A stretch of 55,099 nucleotides of DNA from positions 1 through 55,099 of the forward strand of contig NZ_SZQA01000043.1 in NCBI RefSeq assembly GCF_005233835.1. Reading direction: 5' to 3'. Below, piece after piece: positions 1 through 7,989 of this stretch. The DNA comes from Herbidospora galbida. Lineage in GTDB: Bacteria; Actinomycetota; Actinomycetes; Streptosporangiales; Streptosporangiaceae. The notes beneath the pieces are model-generated. The model was not told the DNA's origin. It worked only from the letters and a program-made list of their open reading frames with translations, and did not search any database. How positions within the stretch are numbered: position 1 is the first letter of the stretch; each line of letters starts with the position of its first letter. A program made the translations under genes and the position numbers.

Positions 1-733
1 GGCCGAACGGGCCGGGGCCGGGGTGCGGCGGCGGCTGGATCGGGCCGCCCATCGGCGGCGGGTCGTAAGGGGCCGGCTCGTAGGGCGGCGGCGGGTCGTA
101 GGACGGCTGGCCGTACGGCGGGACGCCCGCCGGGGGCGGCGGCTGGTGGGGGATCATCGGCTGCTGCGGGCCCGAGGGCTGCGAGGCGTAGGGATGACCC
201 GGCTGGGGCGGCGGAGAGGGCTGCGGGATCGGGTGGGGCCGGTGCATCGTGTGGCCGGTCGCCGTGTAGTCGATCTCGGCGCCGCCGCCCGCGACCACCC
301 CGCCGTCGAGACGCGAGTAGGGGCTGGACGGGCCCGAGCCGGGCAACCGCAGCTCGACCCGGCCCACCGGGCCGGCCACCAGGCGGTCGGCCCAGGTGAG
401 GGCGTCCTGTCCCGAGACCACGAAGTCGCCGTCGGGGGCGCCGAAGAGGTGGGCCGATGCCGCGCCCGACACCAGCACCGCCACGCCGCCGCCCGTGGGA
501 CCGGCGACCGCGATCGTCGGCGGCTCGTCGCTCATGGAGCGCGCCAGAACCTGGGCGACCTTACGGACCAGGGCCCGTCCGTCGCCGCCGCTCTCTGCGG
601 TCTCCCGCACCGCGTCGAGCAACTCCTCAACCTGCGCCGAGCCCGGCCCGCACACCAGCGCCAGCCCGTTCAGGTGAGCGACCACACCGTCACCCGGAAG
701 CGGACGGACCACCCCCGCGCCCTGCTCCGTCAC
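1..733 (-). CDS. Probable FHA-domain protein, N-terminal part (partial)
   Basis: The gene starts at GTG 733 with a GGAGGAG ribosome site about 8 nt upstream and runs off the left edge, so about 244 residues are visible. The first 150 or so form an alanine/glycine-rich globular domain without recognisable catalytic motifs. From about residue 165 the chain is a Pro/Gln/Tyr-rich low-complexity linker with repeated YDPPP and PQP units. The combination of this N-terminal domain and a proline linker resembles actinobacterial proteins that end in a phosphothreonine-binding FHA domain, but the FHA part would lie outside the window, so that function is inference. The coding strand is chosen for the ribosome site and the plausible domain. 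The long plus-strand frame opposite is an arginine-rich shadow. Confidence 0.6.
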   Translation of the reverse strand, partial: MTEQGAGVVRPLPGDGVVAHLNGLALVCGPGSAQVEELLDAVRETAESGGDGRALVRKVAQVLARSMSDEPPTIAVAGPTGGGVAVLVSGAASAHLFGAPDGDFVVSGQDALTWADRLVAGPVGRVELRLPGSGPSSPYSRLDGGVVAGGGAEIDYTATGHTMHRPHPIPQPSPPPQPGHPYASQPSGPQQPMIPHQPPPPAGVPPYGQPSYDPPPPYEPAPYDPPPMGGPIQPPPHPGPGPFG

Positions 734-796
734 AGAACTCTCCTCCGGCCATACCTAACTTCTGATCGTTTGACCAGAACATTAGTGGTGCGCGAG

Positions 797-832
797 CCAG
801 ATGACGAGTGGGGGTGATCGCTCCCGATCTGG
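797..832 (-). terminator. Hairpin just after the site-2 protease gene
   Basis: Directly after the protease stop codon the minus strand can fold into a stem with CCAGAT/ATCTGG at the base and GAG/CTC further in. There is no T-run. It could end or weaken transcription before the downstream FHA-like gene. The stem is imperfect, so this is a tentative call. Confidence 0.35.
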
Positions 833-1951
833 TCAGACGCCCGTGAAGACCCGGTTGACGTCGGCGGTGGCGAGCACGCCGTAGATTTCGCCGCCCCGTT
901 CGACGAGCAGATATTCGCCCGCGGGGTTGTCGCGCATCGCGTCGATCAACGACTCCCCCTCCAGGTCGGCGCCCAGGACGAGGGCCGGTTCGAGGGAGCG
1001 TGCCAGCGACCCGGCGGTGATCCACGGGCGGCGCGCCTCGGGGGTCGCGTTGACGGCCGCCTCATTGACGATCCCGGTGGGACGGCCCTCGTGGTCGACG
1101 ATCACCAGCGCCCCCGCGCCGCCCTCGCGGGCCCTCCTGAGTGCCTCGGCGAGCGGCACGTCGGCCGCTACCGGGAGGGCCCGCCGGGCCAGCGCGCGGG
1201 CCCGCACCTGGGGCAGCCGGGACCGGACCTTGGCGACGCGCAGCGACTGGGTGGCGCCCATCCAGATGAACGAGGCCAGGATCATCGACCAGACGATGGC
1301 GGTGAAGTCGGGCTCCTGCCCGGCCATCAGCGGCAGCACGAGCTGGTAGAGCACCACGACGACGGCGACGCCCCGCCCGACCCACGCGGCGGCGACGGTG
1401 CCCGAGTTGGCGTTGCGGGTGAGCCGCCACACCCCGGCCCTGAGCATCCGGCCGCCGTCGAGCGGCAGGCCGGGCAGCAGGTTGAACACGCCCACGATCA
1501 CGTTGGAGAACCACAGGATGTAGAGCAGGACCTGGGGGATCGTGCCCTCTTGGAGGAGCTGCTCGACGCCGAAGAAGACGCCTGCGAGGCCGAGAGAGGC
1601 GACGGGACCGGCGAAGGAGATCAGGAACTCCTTGCCGGGGGTGTCGGGCTCCTGCTCGATCTCCGAGACGCCGCCCAGAAGGTAGAGGGTGATGCGCTTG
1701 ACCGGGAGACCATAGGCTTTGGCGACCACGCAGTGGGCCAGCTCGTGGACGAGCACCGATATGTAGAGCAGCACCGCGAAGAGCAGGGCGACTGAGTAGT
1801 GGACGAACGATGAGAATTCCGGCAGTTGCCCGGCGGCCACCGGTTCGTACGTGATCGTGATGAACGCGGCGACGATCAGCCACGTCGGTGACACGTAGAC
1901 CGGGATCCCGAACGGGCGGCCCATCCGCAGCCCTGGGGACGGTGTGCTCAT
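833..1951 (-). CDS. Site-2 protease family (M50) zinc metalloprotease with C-terminal CBS domains
   Basis: This is a 372-residue polytopic membrane protease of the S2P/RseP class, which cleaves substrates inside the membrane. The zinc motif HELAH is at residues 69-73 within a membrane segment, and the third ligand lies in LPLDGGR (Asp165). About six hydrophobic segments fill residues 20-240. The last 130 residues look like a CBS pair (ALVIVDHEGRPTGIV and similar), which in this family binds adenine nucleotides and tunes activity. The ATG at 1951 has a GGAAGGGGAA ribosome site. An in-frame extension continues far upstream across the divergent nuclease gene, but it lacks membrane or protease features and was not used. 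A -10-like TAGGAT lies at 1981-1986. The natural substrate cannot be told from sequence. Confidence 0.9.
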   Translation of the reverse strand: MSTPSPGLRMGRPFGIPVYVSPTWLIVAAFITITYEPVAAGQLPEFSSFVHYSVALLFAVLLYISVLVHELAHCVVAKAYGLPVKRITLYLLGGVSEIEQEPDTPGKEFLISFAGPVASLGLAGVFFGVEQLLQEGTIPQVLLYILWFSNVIVGVFNLLPGLPLDGGRMLRAGVWRLTRNANSGTVAAAWVGRGVAVVVVLYQLVLPLMAGQEPDFTAIVWSMILASFIWMGATQSLRVAKVRSRLPQVRARALARRALPVAADVPLAEALRRAREGGAGALVIVDHEGRPTGIVNEAAVNATPEARRPWITAGSLARSLEPALVLGADLEGESLIDAMRDNPAGEYLLVERGGEIYGVLATADVNRVFTGV

Positions 1952-1980
1952 AACGGTCTGGTTCCCCTTCCTTGGCATGG

Positions 1981-1986
1981 ATCCTA
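1981..1986 (-). promoter_or_regulatory. -10 element for the site-2 protease gene
   Basis: TAGGAT on the minus strand would place the transcript start about 22 nt before the ATG at 1951, leaving room for the GGAAGGGGAA ribosome site. The 1952-2047 gap between divergent genes is the natural promoter region. No clear -35 was identified. Confidence 0.4.
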
Positions 1987-2035
1987 CGCGCCACCACCGG
2001 CCCCGGCGGGCCTCGGAAGTGTCGGGGGCATGGCC

Positions 2036-2041
2036 TATCGT
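2036..2041 (+). promoter_or_regulatory. -10 element, probable leaderless start of the RecB-like gene
   Basis: TATCGT ends 6 nt before ATG 2048, the geometry expected when transcription starts on the A of the start codon. No good ribosome site precedes that ATG, which supports 2048 over the in-frame ATG at 2030. Confidence 0.4.
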
Positions 2042-2047
2042 CTGGGC

Positions 2048-2911
2048 ATGACCCTGACCGAGGAGCGCGCCGTCATCGGCGCGCTGTCCCCCTCCCGTGC
2101 CGGTGACTTCATGACCTGCCCGCTGCTCTACCGGTTCAGGGTGATCGACCAGCTTCCCGAGAAACCCTCGCCGGCGGCCGTGCGGGGCACGCTCGTCCAC
2201 GCCGTGCTCGAACGCCTCTACGACCTGCCGCCCGGGGCGCGCACCGCCGCGGCCGCCCGCGACCTGCTCGACCCGCAGTGGCGGCGGCTGCTGGAGGAGG
2301 AGCCCGCCTACGAGGGGCTGTTCGCGAGCGACGCCGAGCGCGACGAGTGGCTGGAGCAGGCGCGCGGCATGGTCGACCGCTACTTCACGCTCGAAGACCC
2401 GACGGTGCTCGAACCGGCCGAGCGGGAGCTCTACGTCGAGGCGGTGCTCGACAGCGGCCTGCTGCTGCGGGGTTACGTCGACCGGCTCGACGTCGCGCCC
2501 ACCGGCGAGATCCGGGTGGTCGACTACAAGACCGGCGCCGCCCCCGGGCCCCACTTCGAGGCCAAGGCGCTGTTCCAGATGAAGTTCTACGCCCTGGTGC
2601 TGTGGCGGCAGCGCGGCGAGATCCCCCGGCTGCTCCAGCTGATGTATCTGAGCGGCCAGGGCGAGGTGCTGCGCTACCAGCCCGACGAGGCCGACCTGCG
2701 GGCGACCGAGCGCAAGGTCGAGGCGCTGTGGCAGGCGATCGAGCGGTCGCTGACGACCCGCGAGTGGCACCACCGGCCCTCCCGGCTGTGCGGCTGGTGC
2801 GACCACCAGGCGCTCTGCCCCGAGTTCGGGGGCACTCCCCCGCCCGTACCCGAGGAGAGGCCCCGGCCGACGCGGCGGCTGGCGGCCCGCGCGGCGACCG
2901 ACGAGCTCTGA
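2048..2911 (+). CDS. RecB-family PD-(D/E)XK exonuclease with Fe-S cysteines
   Basis: This is a 287-residue single-domain nuclease resembling the C-terminal domain of RecB/AddB and Cas4. SPSRAGDFMTCPLLYRF near the start carries the first cysteine, RGTLVHAVLERL the conserved His region, and VVDYKTG the catalytic Asp and Lys of motifs II-III. The C-terminal CGWCDHQALCPEF supplies three more cysteines, so the four needed for a 4Fe-4S cluster are present. A stand-alone copy divergent from a site-2 protease suggests DNA repair, but the partner helicase is not here. An alternative ATG at 2030 would add six residues; 2048 fits a leaderless promoter better. Confidence 0.88.
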   Translation: MTLTEERAVIGALSPSRAGDFMTCPLLYRFRVIDQLPEKPSPAAVRGTLVHAVLERLYDLPPGARTAAAARDLLDPQWRRLLEEEPAYEGLFASDAERDEWLEQARGMVDRYFTLEDPTVLEPAERELYVEAVLDSGLLLRGYVDRLDVAPTGEIRVVDYKTGAAPGPHFEAKALFQMKFYALVLWRQRGEIPRLLQLMYLSGQGEVLRYQPDEADLRATERKVEALWQAIERSLTTREWHHRPSRLCGWCDHQALCPEFGGTPPPVPEERPRPTRRLAARAATDEL

Positions 2912-2958
2912 GCTCCGGGCTCGTTCTTGGGGATGAGGTCTGTGGGCCGGAGGACGCC

Positions 2959-2964
2959 TAAATT
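2959..2964 (+). promoter_or_regulatory. -10 element, probable leaderless start of the kinase gene
   Basis: TAAATT is followed by 6 nt and then GTG 2971. The stretch is unusually A/T-rich for this window and no Shine-Dalgarno sequence precedes the GTG. Confidence 0.45.
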
Positions 2965-2970
2965 GATTGC

Positions 2971-4152
2971 GTGCGCACCTCCCCCCGTCGGCAGCTGATC
3001 AGCGACTCAGTCCTCGCGGTTGTGGTGACCGCGTCCTCGCTGCTCTTCGCGTTGTCCGTCGGGCCCGGCACGACCGCCGGCTGGGAAGGGGTGCCGGTGT
3101 TCGGCCGGCCGGCCGACTTGCCCAGCCTGCTGCTGATCGCCGCGTGCACGCTTCCCTTGGCGTTCCGGCGGCGGTGGCCGTTCCTGCTCCTGGTGGCGAC
3201 CAGCGTGCCCGGTCTGCTGCTGACCGGGCTCGGTTACAACCCAGGGCTGGCCGACTTCGCGGCGATCATCCTGCTCTACACCGTCGCGACGCAGCGGGGC
3301 CTGGCGCTGAGCGTGCTGGCGGCGGTGCTGGTGATGGCCTGCTACCTGGCCGGGGCGCTGCCCGCCAACGAGCAGCTCGGCTGGGCCGACCACGCGATCG
3401 TCGTGGTCGTCACGGCGCTGGTGTGGGTGGTCGGGCGCACGATCCGGCTGCGCCGGGCCTATCTCGGGGAGCTGGTCGACCGGGCCGACCGGCTCGAACG
3501 GGCCCGCGAGGCCGACACCCGGGCGGCCCGCGCCGAGGAGCGGTCGCGGATCGCCAGGGAGCTCCACGACGTCGTCGCCCACCACGTCTCGGTGATGACG
3601 GTGCAGGCCGCCGCAGCACGCACGATGCTCGAGAAGAACCCCGAGGTGGCGCGCGAGGCGCTGATCTCCATCGAGGAGATGGGGCGCACGGCGATGGCCG
3701 AGATGCGCAGCATCGTCGGCGTGCTGCGGACCGACGGGCCGGCCGAGCGCGGCCCCCAGCCCGGCATGGACGACCTGCCCGGCCTCGTCGACCAGATGCG
3801 CGAGGCGGGGCTGACCACCCAGCTCTGGCTCGAGGGCGAGACGCGGCAGCTGCCCCCGGGCGTCGACCTGGCCGCCTACCGGCTGGTCCAGGAGGCGCTG
3901 ACCAACAGCCTGCGGCACGCGGGCCCGGCCGCCCGCGCGTGGGTGACCGTCCGCCACGAGCCCAGCGAGCTGATGGTGCACGTCGAAGACGACGGGCACG
4001 GGCTGGTGCTCAAACGCGAGAACGGCGGCAAGGGGCACGGTCTGGTGGGCATCAAGGAGCGAGTTGCCCTCTATGGTGGAGTTCTGCGGATCGGCCCGCG
4101 ACCGGGGGGCGGATTCGAGGTCCGGGCCCGCTTTCCCCTCAAGGACAGATAA
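2971..4152 (+). CDS. NarL-type sensor histidine kinase
   Basis: This is a 393-residue membrane kinase. Residues 1-155 hold about five hydrophobic segments with very short loops, so the signal is probably membrane-borne or intracellular. A short coiled coil (about 160-190) leads to the HisKA_3 box RSRIARELHDVVAHH with the phosphorylated His near 199. The ATP-binding domain follows, with the N-box EALTNSLRHAG and G-box DDGHGL. Start is GTG 2971: the TAAATT at 2959-2964 ends exactly 6 nt before it and there is no ribosome site, so the message is probably leaderless. The TAA stop abuts the response regulator ATG, so the two form one operon. The signal and target genes are unknown. Confidence 0.92.
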   Translation: MRTSPRRQLISDSVLAVVVTASSLLFALSVGPGTTAGWEGVPVFGRPADLPSLLLIAACTLPLAFRRRWPFLLLVATSVPGLLLTGLGYNPGLADFAAIILLYTVATQRGLALSVLAAVLVMACYLAGALPANEQLGWADHAIVVVVTALVWVVGRTIRLRRAYLGELVDRADRLERAREADTRAARAEERSRIARELHDVVAHHVSVMTVQAAAARTMLEKNPEVAREALISIEEMGRTAMAEMRSIVGVLRTDGPAERGPQPGMDDLPGLVDQMREAGLTTQLWLEGETRQLPPGVDLAAYRLVQEALTNSLRHAGPAARAWVTVRHEPSELMVHVEDDGHGLVLKRENGGKGHGLVGIKERVALYGGVLRIGPRPGGGFEVRARFPLKDR

Positions 4153-4836
4153 ATGCCGATCAGGGTGCTGTTGGTCGACGACCAGCCGCTGCTGCGCACG
4201 GGGTTCAGGTTCATCCTGGAGGCCGAGACCGACGTGACGGTGGTCGGCGAGGCGGGCGACGGGTCGACCGCGATGGACCAGTCGCGGGCGCTGCTGCCCG
4301 ACGTGGTGCTGATGGACATCCGGATGCCCGGCATGGACGGCATCGAGGCGACCCGCCGCATCGTCCGCGACGCCGCGCCGTCGGCGCACGTGCCCCGGGT
4401 GCTGGTGCTGACCACCTTCGACCTCGACGAGTACATCGTGGAGGCGCTGCGGGCCGGGGCCAGCGGGTTCCTGCTGAAGGACGTGCCGCCCGCCGAGCTG
4501 GTGCAGGCGATCCGGGTGGTGGCGGGCGGCGACGCGATCGTGGCGCCGAGCGTCACGCGGCGGCTGCTCGACAAGTTCGCGAGCCGGCTGCCGTCGGCCC
4601 AGCAGCAGGCGTCGCCGACGCGGCTGGCCCGGCTGACCGAGCGGGAGCTGGAGGTCCTCAAGCTGATCGCCAAGGGCCTGTCCAACGCCGAGATCGCCCG
4701 TGAGCTGGTGGTCAGCGAGACGACCGTGAAGACCCACGTCGGCAACGTGCTGACGAAGCTGGGGCTGCGCGACCGGGTGCAGGCGGTCGTGCTGGCGTAC
4801 GAGACCGGGTTGATCACGCCCGGCGCCCACCCGTAA
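4153..4836 (+). CDS. NarL/FixJ-type response regulator
   Basis: This is a 227-residue regulator that starts at the base after the kinase stop codon. The receiver domain has the acidic pair Asp9-Asp10, the phosphoacceptor Asp55 in LMDIRMPG, the conserved Thr in VLTTFD, and the Lys in FLLKDVPP. The C-terminal LuxR-type helix-turn-helix (about 155-215) includes LTERELEVLKLIAKGLSNAEIA and the recognition helix SETTVKTHVGNVLTKL. It should be phosphorylated by the kinase encoded immediately before it. Nothing nearby shows its regulon. Confidence 0.94.
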   Translation: MPIRVLLVDDQPLLRTGFRFILEAETDVTVVGEAGDGSTAMDQSRALLPDVVLMDIRMPGMDGIEATRRIVRDAAPSAHVPRVLVLTTFDLDEYIVEALRAGASGFLLKDVPPAELVQAIRVVAGGDAIVAPSVTRRLLDKFASRLPSAQQQASPTRLARLTERELEVLKLIAKGLSNAEIARELVVSETTVKTHVGNVLTKLGLRDRVQAVVLAYETGLITPGAHP

Positions 4837-4848
4837 CGGCCGGGATCC

Positions 4849-4878
4849 CGGGCCCGGAGCCGTGCGGCGCCGGGCCCG
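4849..4878. terminator. Bidirectional hairpin between convergent genes
   Basis: CGGGCCCGG and CCGGGCCCG form a perfect 9-bp stem around a 12-nt loop. It lies between the response regulator stop (4836) and the stop of the convergent phosphatase-fold gene (4889). There is no U-tract on either side, which is usual for high-GC actinobacteria. Confidence 0.6.
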
Positions 4879-4888
4879 TGAGCCGGAC

Positions 4889-6187
4889 CTACTTCCGCCG
4901 CAGTTCCTTCAGCAGCAGGTCCTTCACGTCGGTCGCGTGGTAGCTGTCGCCGTCCCACGGGCCGATGAGCACCGGGCCGTCCTCGGGCGAGTCGGGGAGG
5001 CGGCCGTGGCTGCCGCTCACCTGCTTCGGGTCGAGGGGGACGACCGACATCTCGTAGCGGAAGCCCATCTTCTTGCGCAGCAGCGCCTTGGCGGCGATGG
5101 CCTTGCTGGTCATGAAGAGCTCGGCGGGGTCGTAGCCGGGCTTGCGGTGGATCTCGACCAGCTTGGCGAAGTCGGGGGCGCGGTCGTCGTCGAGCCAGTA
5201 GTAGTAGGTGAACCAGGCGTCGGGCTCGGCCACGGCGACCAGTTCCCCGGCGCGCTCGTGGTCGAGGCCGTACTTCTCCTTGCCGGCCTGGTCGAGGACC
5301 TCGTCGACGCCGTCGAGGCCCGCGATCAGGTCGCGGACGCGCGGGATGTCGGCGGAGTCGCGCACGTAGACGTGCGAGATCTGGTGGTCGGACACCGCGA
5401 AGGCGCGGCTGGTCCACGGGTCGAGGTACTCCATGCCGACCTGGGTGTAGACCTCCAGGAGACCCTCGCGGCGCAGGGCGCGGTTGATGTCGACGGCCTT
5501 GGAGGCGTTGGTGATGCCGTACTCCGACAGGATGACCGGGTTCTGGTCGAGCAGCGGGACCAGGGCCGTGTCGACGGCCTTGGCGGCGTCGATGGCCTGC
5601 TGGGAGTCGGGGCCGAAGCGCTGCAGGTCGTAGTCGAGGTGCGGGATGTAGACCATCGTGAGGTCGGGCTTCTCCTCGTTGATGATCTTGCGGGTGGCGC
5701 CCACGATCCAGTTCGACGAGGTGATGCCGGCGTTCGGGCCCCAGTAGGTGAACAGGGGGAACTCGCCCAGGTCGTTCACGAGCCTGTCGTGCCACTCCGG
5801 GGGGCGCACGTAGGCGTCGGGCGACTTGGCGCCGTCGGCGTGGTAGATCGGGCGGGGGGTCACCACGAAGTCGGAGTTGGTGCCCATGGCGTACCACCAG
5901 CAGACGTTGGCGGTCTTCAGGTCGCGGGTGACGTCCCAGATCTGCTCGCCCTGGATGAGGGCGTTGTGCTGGCGCCACAGGAAGACCTCGCCGAGGTCGC
6001 GGAAGTACCATCCGTTGCCGACGATGCCGTGGTCGCGGGGCATCGCGCCGGTCACGATGGAGGCCTGCACCGAGCAGGTGACCGCGGGCAGCACCGGCGT
6101 GAGAGCGGCGGCGTTGCCCAGTTTCGACACGTTGGGCATGTGGGCGAGCAGGCGCGGGGTGAGCCCGACCACGTTGATAACGAGCAT
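4889..6187 (-). CDS. Alkaline phosphatase-fold (nucleotide pyrophosphatase/phosphodiesterase) protein, EboF-like
   Basis: This is a 432-residue cytosolic-looking protein without signal peptide. It has the type I phosphodiesterase/alkaline phosphatase pattern: MLVINVVGLTPRLL at the N-terminus, the nucleophile region LTPVLPAVTCSVQASIVTG (Thr/Ser about residues 36-40), GNGWYFRD, the metal-site segment YIPHLDYDLQRFGPDS, and LSEYGITN followed by SDHQISHVYV. Such enzymes hydrolyse phosphodiesters or phosphomonoesters using two zinc ions. It is the last gene of a three-gene minus-strand set, 10 nt after the TIM-barrel gene. A UbiA, isomerase and phosphatase-fold combination matches EboC, EboE and EboF. 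The substrate is unknown. The start ATG has GAGG 8 nt upstream. Confidence 0.85.
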   Translation of the reverse strand: MLVINVVGLTPRLLAHMPNVSKLGNAAALTPVLPAVTCSVQASIVTGAMPRDHGIVGNGWYFRDLGEVFLWRQHNALIQGEQIWDVTRDLKTANVCWWYAMGTNSDFVVTPRPIYHADGAKSPDAYVRPPEWHDRLVNDLGEFPLFTYWGPNAGITSSNWIVGATRKIINEEKPDLTMVYIPHLDYDLQRFGPDSQQAIDAAKAVDTALVPLLDQNPVILSEYGITNASKAVDINRALRREGLLEVYTQVGMEYLDPWTSRAFAVSDHQISHVYVRDSADIPRVRDLIAGLDGVDEVLDQAGKEKYGLDHERAGELVAVAEPDAWFTYYYWLDDDRAPDFAKLVEIHRKPGYDPAELFMTSKAIAAKALLRKKMGFRYEMSVVPLDPKQVSGSHGRLPDSPEDGPVLIGPWDGDSYHATDVKDLLLKELRRK

Positions 6188-6197
6188 GGTTATGTCC

Positions 6198-7007
6198 TCA
6201 GGAATGACGTCGCAGGAATTCGATGGATCTCTGGGCGACCGCCGGGGCGGCGTGGCTGTGCCGGGCCAGCTCGACCGCGATCATCCCGTCGAATCCGCGC
6301 AACTCCGCCATGACGGGCGCGAACTCGATCTCTCCGTCGCCGAACTCCAGATGTTCGTGGACATCTCGCCGCATGTCCTCGATCTGGACGTGCACCAGGT
6401 AGGGCGACGCCCGCCGGACGCACTCGGCGACCGGCCAGGGTTCCAGGCACTGGCAGTGCCCGATGTCGAGGGTCAGCCCGAACCGGTCGGGCTCCCCCAG
6501 CCGCTTGCGCAGCCGCTCGTAGGAGGCCAGGTCGTCGACGAGCATGCCGGGCTCGGGTTCGAACCCGAGCACCACGTCGTGCTCCTCGGCGTCGGCCAGC
6601 AGGGTCTCGCAGTGCGCGGTCAGCCGGTCCCACGCCAGGTCGTCGGGCACCTCGGCGGGGCGGATGCCGCTCCAGAGGTGGACGACCGGCGCGCCGAGGT
6701 CGGCGGCGACCTCGATGGCCCTCTTCGTGTACGCCACCCGCGCCCCCGCGTCCTCGTGCAGCAGCGTGGGGTAGTGCTTGCGGAACCGGTCGAGGGTGTA
6801 GCGGCCGCCGGTCTCCACGACGACGCTCAGGCCGAGGCGGCCGAGCTTCGTCGCGACCCGGCTGACCTCGTCGAAGGTGGGGTCGGGGCCGAGGTGGCCG
6901 TGGTCGAGGGTGAGCGCGACGCCGGTGTAGCCCAGGTCGGCGAGCACGCTGAGCGCGTCGTCGAGGGAGTGGTCGCGGAACCCGTTGGAGCAGTAGCCGA
7001 AGTTCAT
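6198..7007 (-). CDS. TIM-barrel sugar phosphate isomerase/epimerase, EboE-like
   Basis: This is a 269-residue AP-endonuclease-2/xylose-isomerase-type barrel. Visible family signatures are FGYCSNGF at the start, VVVETGGRYTLD (strand 3 region), GFEPEPGMLVDDL with a metal-binding Glu, LTLDIGHCQCLEP with Asp and His ligands, VHVQIEDM, and FDGMIAVELARHSH near the end. The ATG at 7007 overlaps the TGA of the UbiA gene (ATGA), showing translational coupling. Members of this fold use a divalent metal to isomerise or epimerise sugars. In the six-gene ebo cluster this is the E component, but no specific reaction is established from sequence. Confidence 0.85.
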   Translation of the reverse strand: MNFGYCSNGFRDHSLDDALSVLADLGYTGVALTLDHGHLGPDPTFDEVSRVATKLGRLGLSVVVETGGRYTLDRFRKHYPTLLHEDAGARVAYTKRAIEVAADLGAPVVHLWSGIRPAEVPDDLAWDRLTAHCETLLADAEEHDVVLGFEPEPGMLVDDLASYERLRKRLGEPDRFGLTLDIGHCQCLEPWPVAECVRRASPYLVHVQIEDMRRDVHEHLEFGDGEIEFAPVMAELRGFDGMIAVELARHSHAAPAVAQRSIEFLRRHS

Positions 7008-7858
7008 GCCGTCGACATCTTCGACGAGAGCCAGCGGCCCACGGGGAGCGCGGCCAGCAGGCCGAGCCCGGAGAGCGTCTTGCCCCCTCCGGCCACGGCG
7101 GCCGACTGCAGCGGCACGAAGCCCATGATCGAGGCCCGGACCGCCTGGCGGACCTGCTCGGGGTCGGGCTTGCCGCGCAGCGCCAGCGTCGCCTTCCCGC
7201 CGCTGGCGGCGTACCCGGCGATGAGGGCGGCCGCGGTGGCCTTGTCGGCCGCCGAGCCCGCGCCCCTGGCCACCGAGACGGCCGCGAGACCGGTGGCGGC
7301 GGCCGTACAGGCCAGGGCGCCGCGGACGGTGGCCGGGCTCGCCCCCGACACCTCCGCGCGGCCGAGGATGCTGATCCCGTAGGTGTGGGCGCCCACGGCG
7401 AAGGCCATCGGCGTGGGACGGCCGGCGCCGAGCATCACGTCGAGCGTGCGGCAGGCCGCCATCGAGGCGGGACCGGCCGGGGTGTGCTTCAGGCCCATGT
7501 CGTACGCCCACACCGCCCCCGCCAGCAGCGCGGAGATGGCGAAGCCCTTCTTGCCGCCCGCGAGCGTGGCCGCGGCGATCCCGGCGCCGGTGAGCCCGGC
7601 GGCGATGCCGAGGGCCTGGTTGGCCGAGATGCGCCCGGAGGGGATGGGCCGCTCGGGCCGCTCAACCGCGTCGATGTCGCGGTCGGCCCAGTCGTTCAGG
7701 GCCATCCCGGCCCAGTAGAGCAGCACCGAGGCGGCGGCCAGGCCGGGGGTTCCGCTGCGCCCGGCGAGCGCGGCGCCCGCCATGGTGTCGCCGGGGACGG
7801 AGAGGGTGGCCGGGGCGCGCACCAGTTCGAGTGCCGCCCTTAACCCGATTCGACTCAT
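7004..7858 (-). CDS. UbiA-family prenyltransferase, EboC-like
   Basis: This is a 284-residue polytopic membrane protein. The first aspartate-rich motif NDWADRDIDA (about residues 55-64) is the prenyl-diphosphate/Mg site of UbiA enzymes, followed by the usual ERPERPIPSGRIS. Eight or nine hydrophobic helices follow, many small and Ala/Gly-rich. The second Asp motif is less obvious: YDMGLKHT lies at the expected place. It is first in a three-gene operon with isomerase and phosphatase-fold genes, the association seen for EboC. A ribosome site GGAAG lies 8 nt before the ATG. The aromatic or other prenyl acceptor is unknown. Confidence 0.87.
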   Translation of the reverse strand: MSRIGLRAALELVRAPATLSVPGDTMAGAALAGRSGTPGLAAASVLLYWAGMALNDWADRDIDAVERPERPIPSGRISANQALGIAAGLTGAGIAAATLAGGKKGFAISALLAGAVWAYDMGLKHTPAGPASMAACRTLDVMLGAGRPTPMAFAVGAHTYGISILGRAEVSGASPATVRGALACTAAATGLAAVSVARGAGSAADKATAAALIAGYAASGGKATLALRGKPDPEQVRQAVRASIMGFVPLQSAAVAGGGKTLSGLGLLAALPVGRWLSSKMSTA

Positions 7859-7882
7859 GTACGACTTCCGATCACTTACCCA

Positions 7883-7888
7883 AAGCTA
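7883..7888 (-). promoter_or_regulatory. -10 element for the ebo-like operon
   Basis: TAGCTT on the minus strand lies about 25 nt before the UbiA ATG at 7858, in the only A/T-richer patch of the divergent gap 7859-7989. An imperfect inverted repeat (TTCCAGAC / GTCCGGAA, 7902-7922) lies immediately upstream and may be an operator. Confidence 0.35.
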
Positions 7889-7989
7889 GATGATCGGATG
7901 TTTCCAGACTTTTCGTCCGGAAGCGAGCCCTTGACCTGCTTCTTGGGATATATCCGCACATAGGGGAACCATTCGAAGGGGAGGCGGCC

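Noticed and set aside
750-769. Second small hairpin (TTCTGATC/GACCAGAA) upstream of the FHA-like gene
   Set aside because: One mismatch in a short stem and no positional logic beyond lying in a promoter gap; not separable from chance.
23-817. Plus-strand open frame opposite the probable FHA gene
   Set aside because: Composition is mostly Arg, Ala and Gly with no ribosome site; the minus-strand frame has a strong ribosome site and a sensible domain plus proline linker.
833-2806. A 657-residue version of the site-2 protease reaching through the divergent nuclease gene
   Set aside because: The extra 285 residues lie opposite a good nuclease gene and are His/Arg/Gln-rich. ATG 1951 has its own ribosome site and begins at the expected protease N-terminus.
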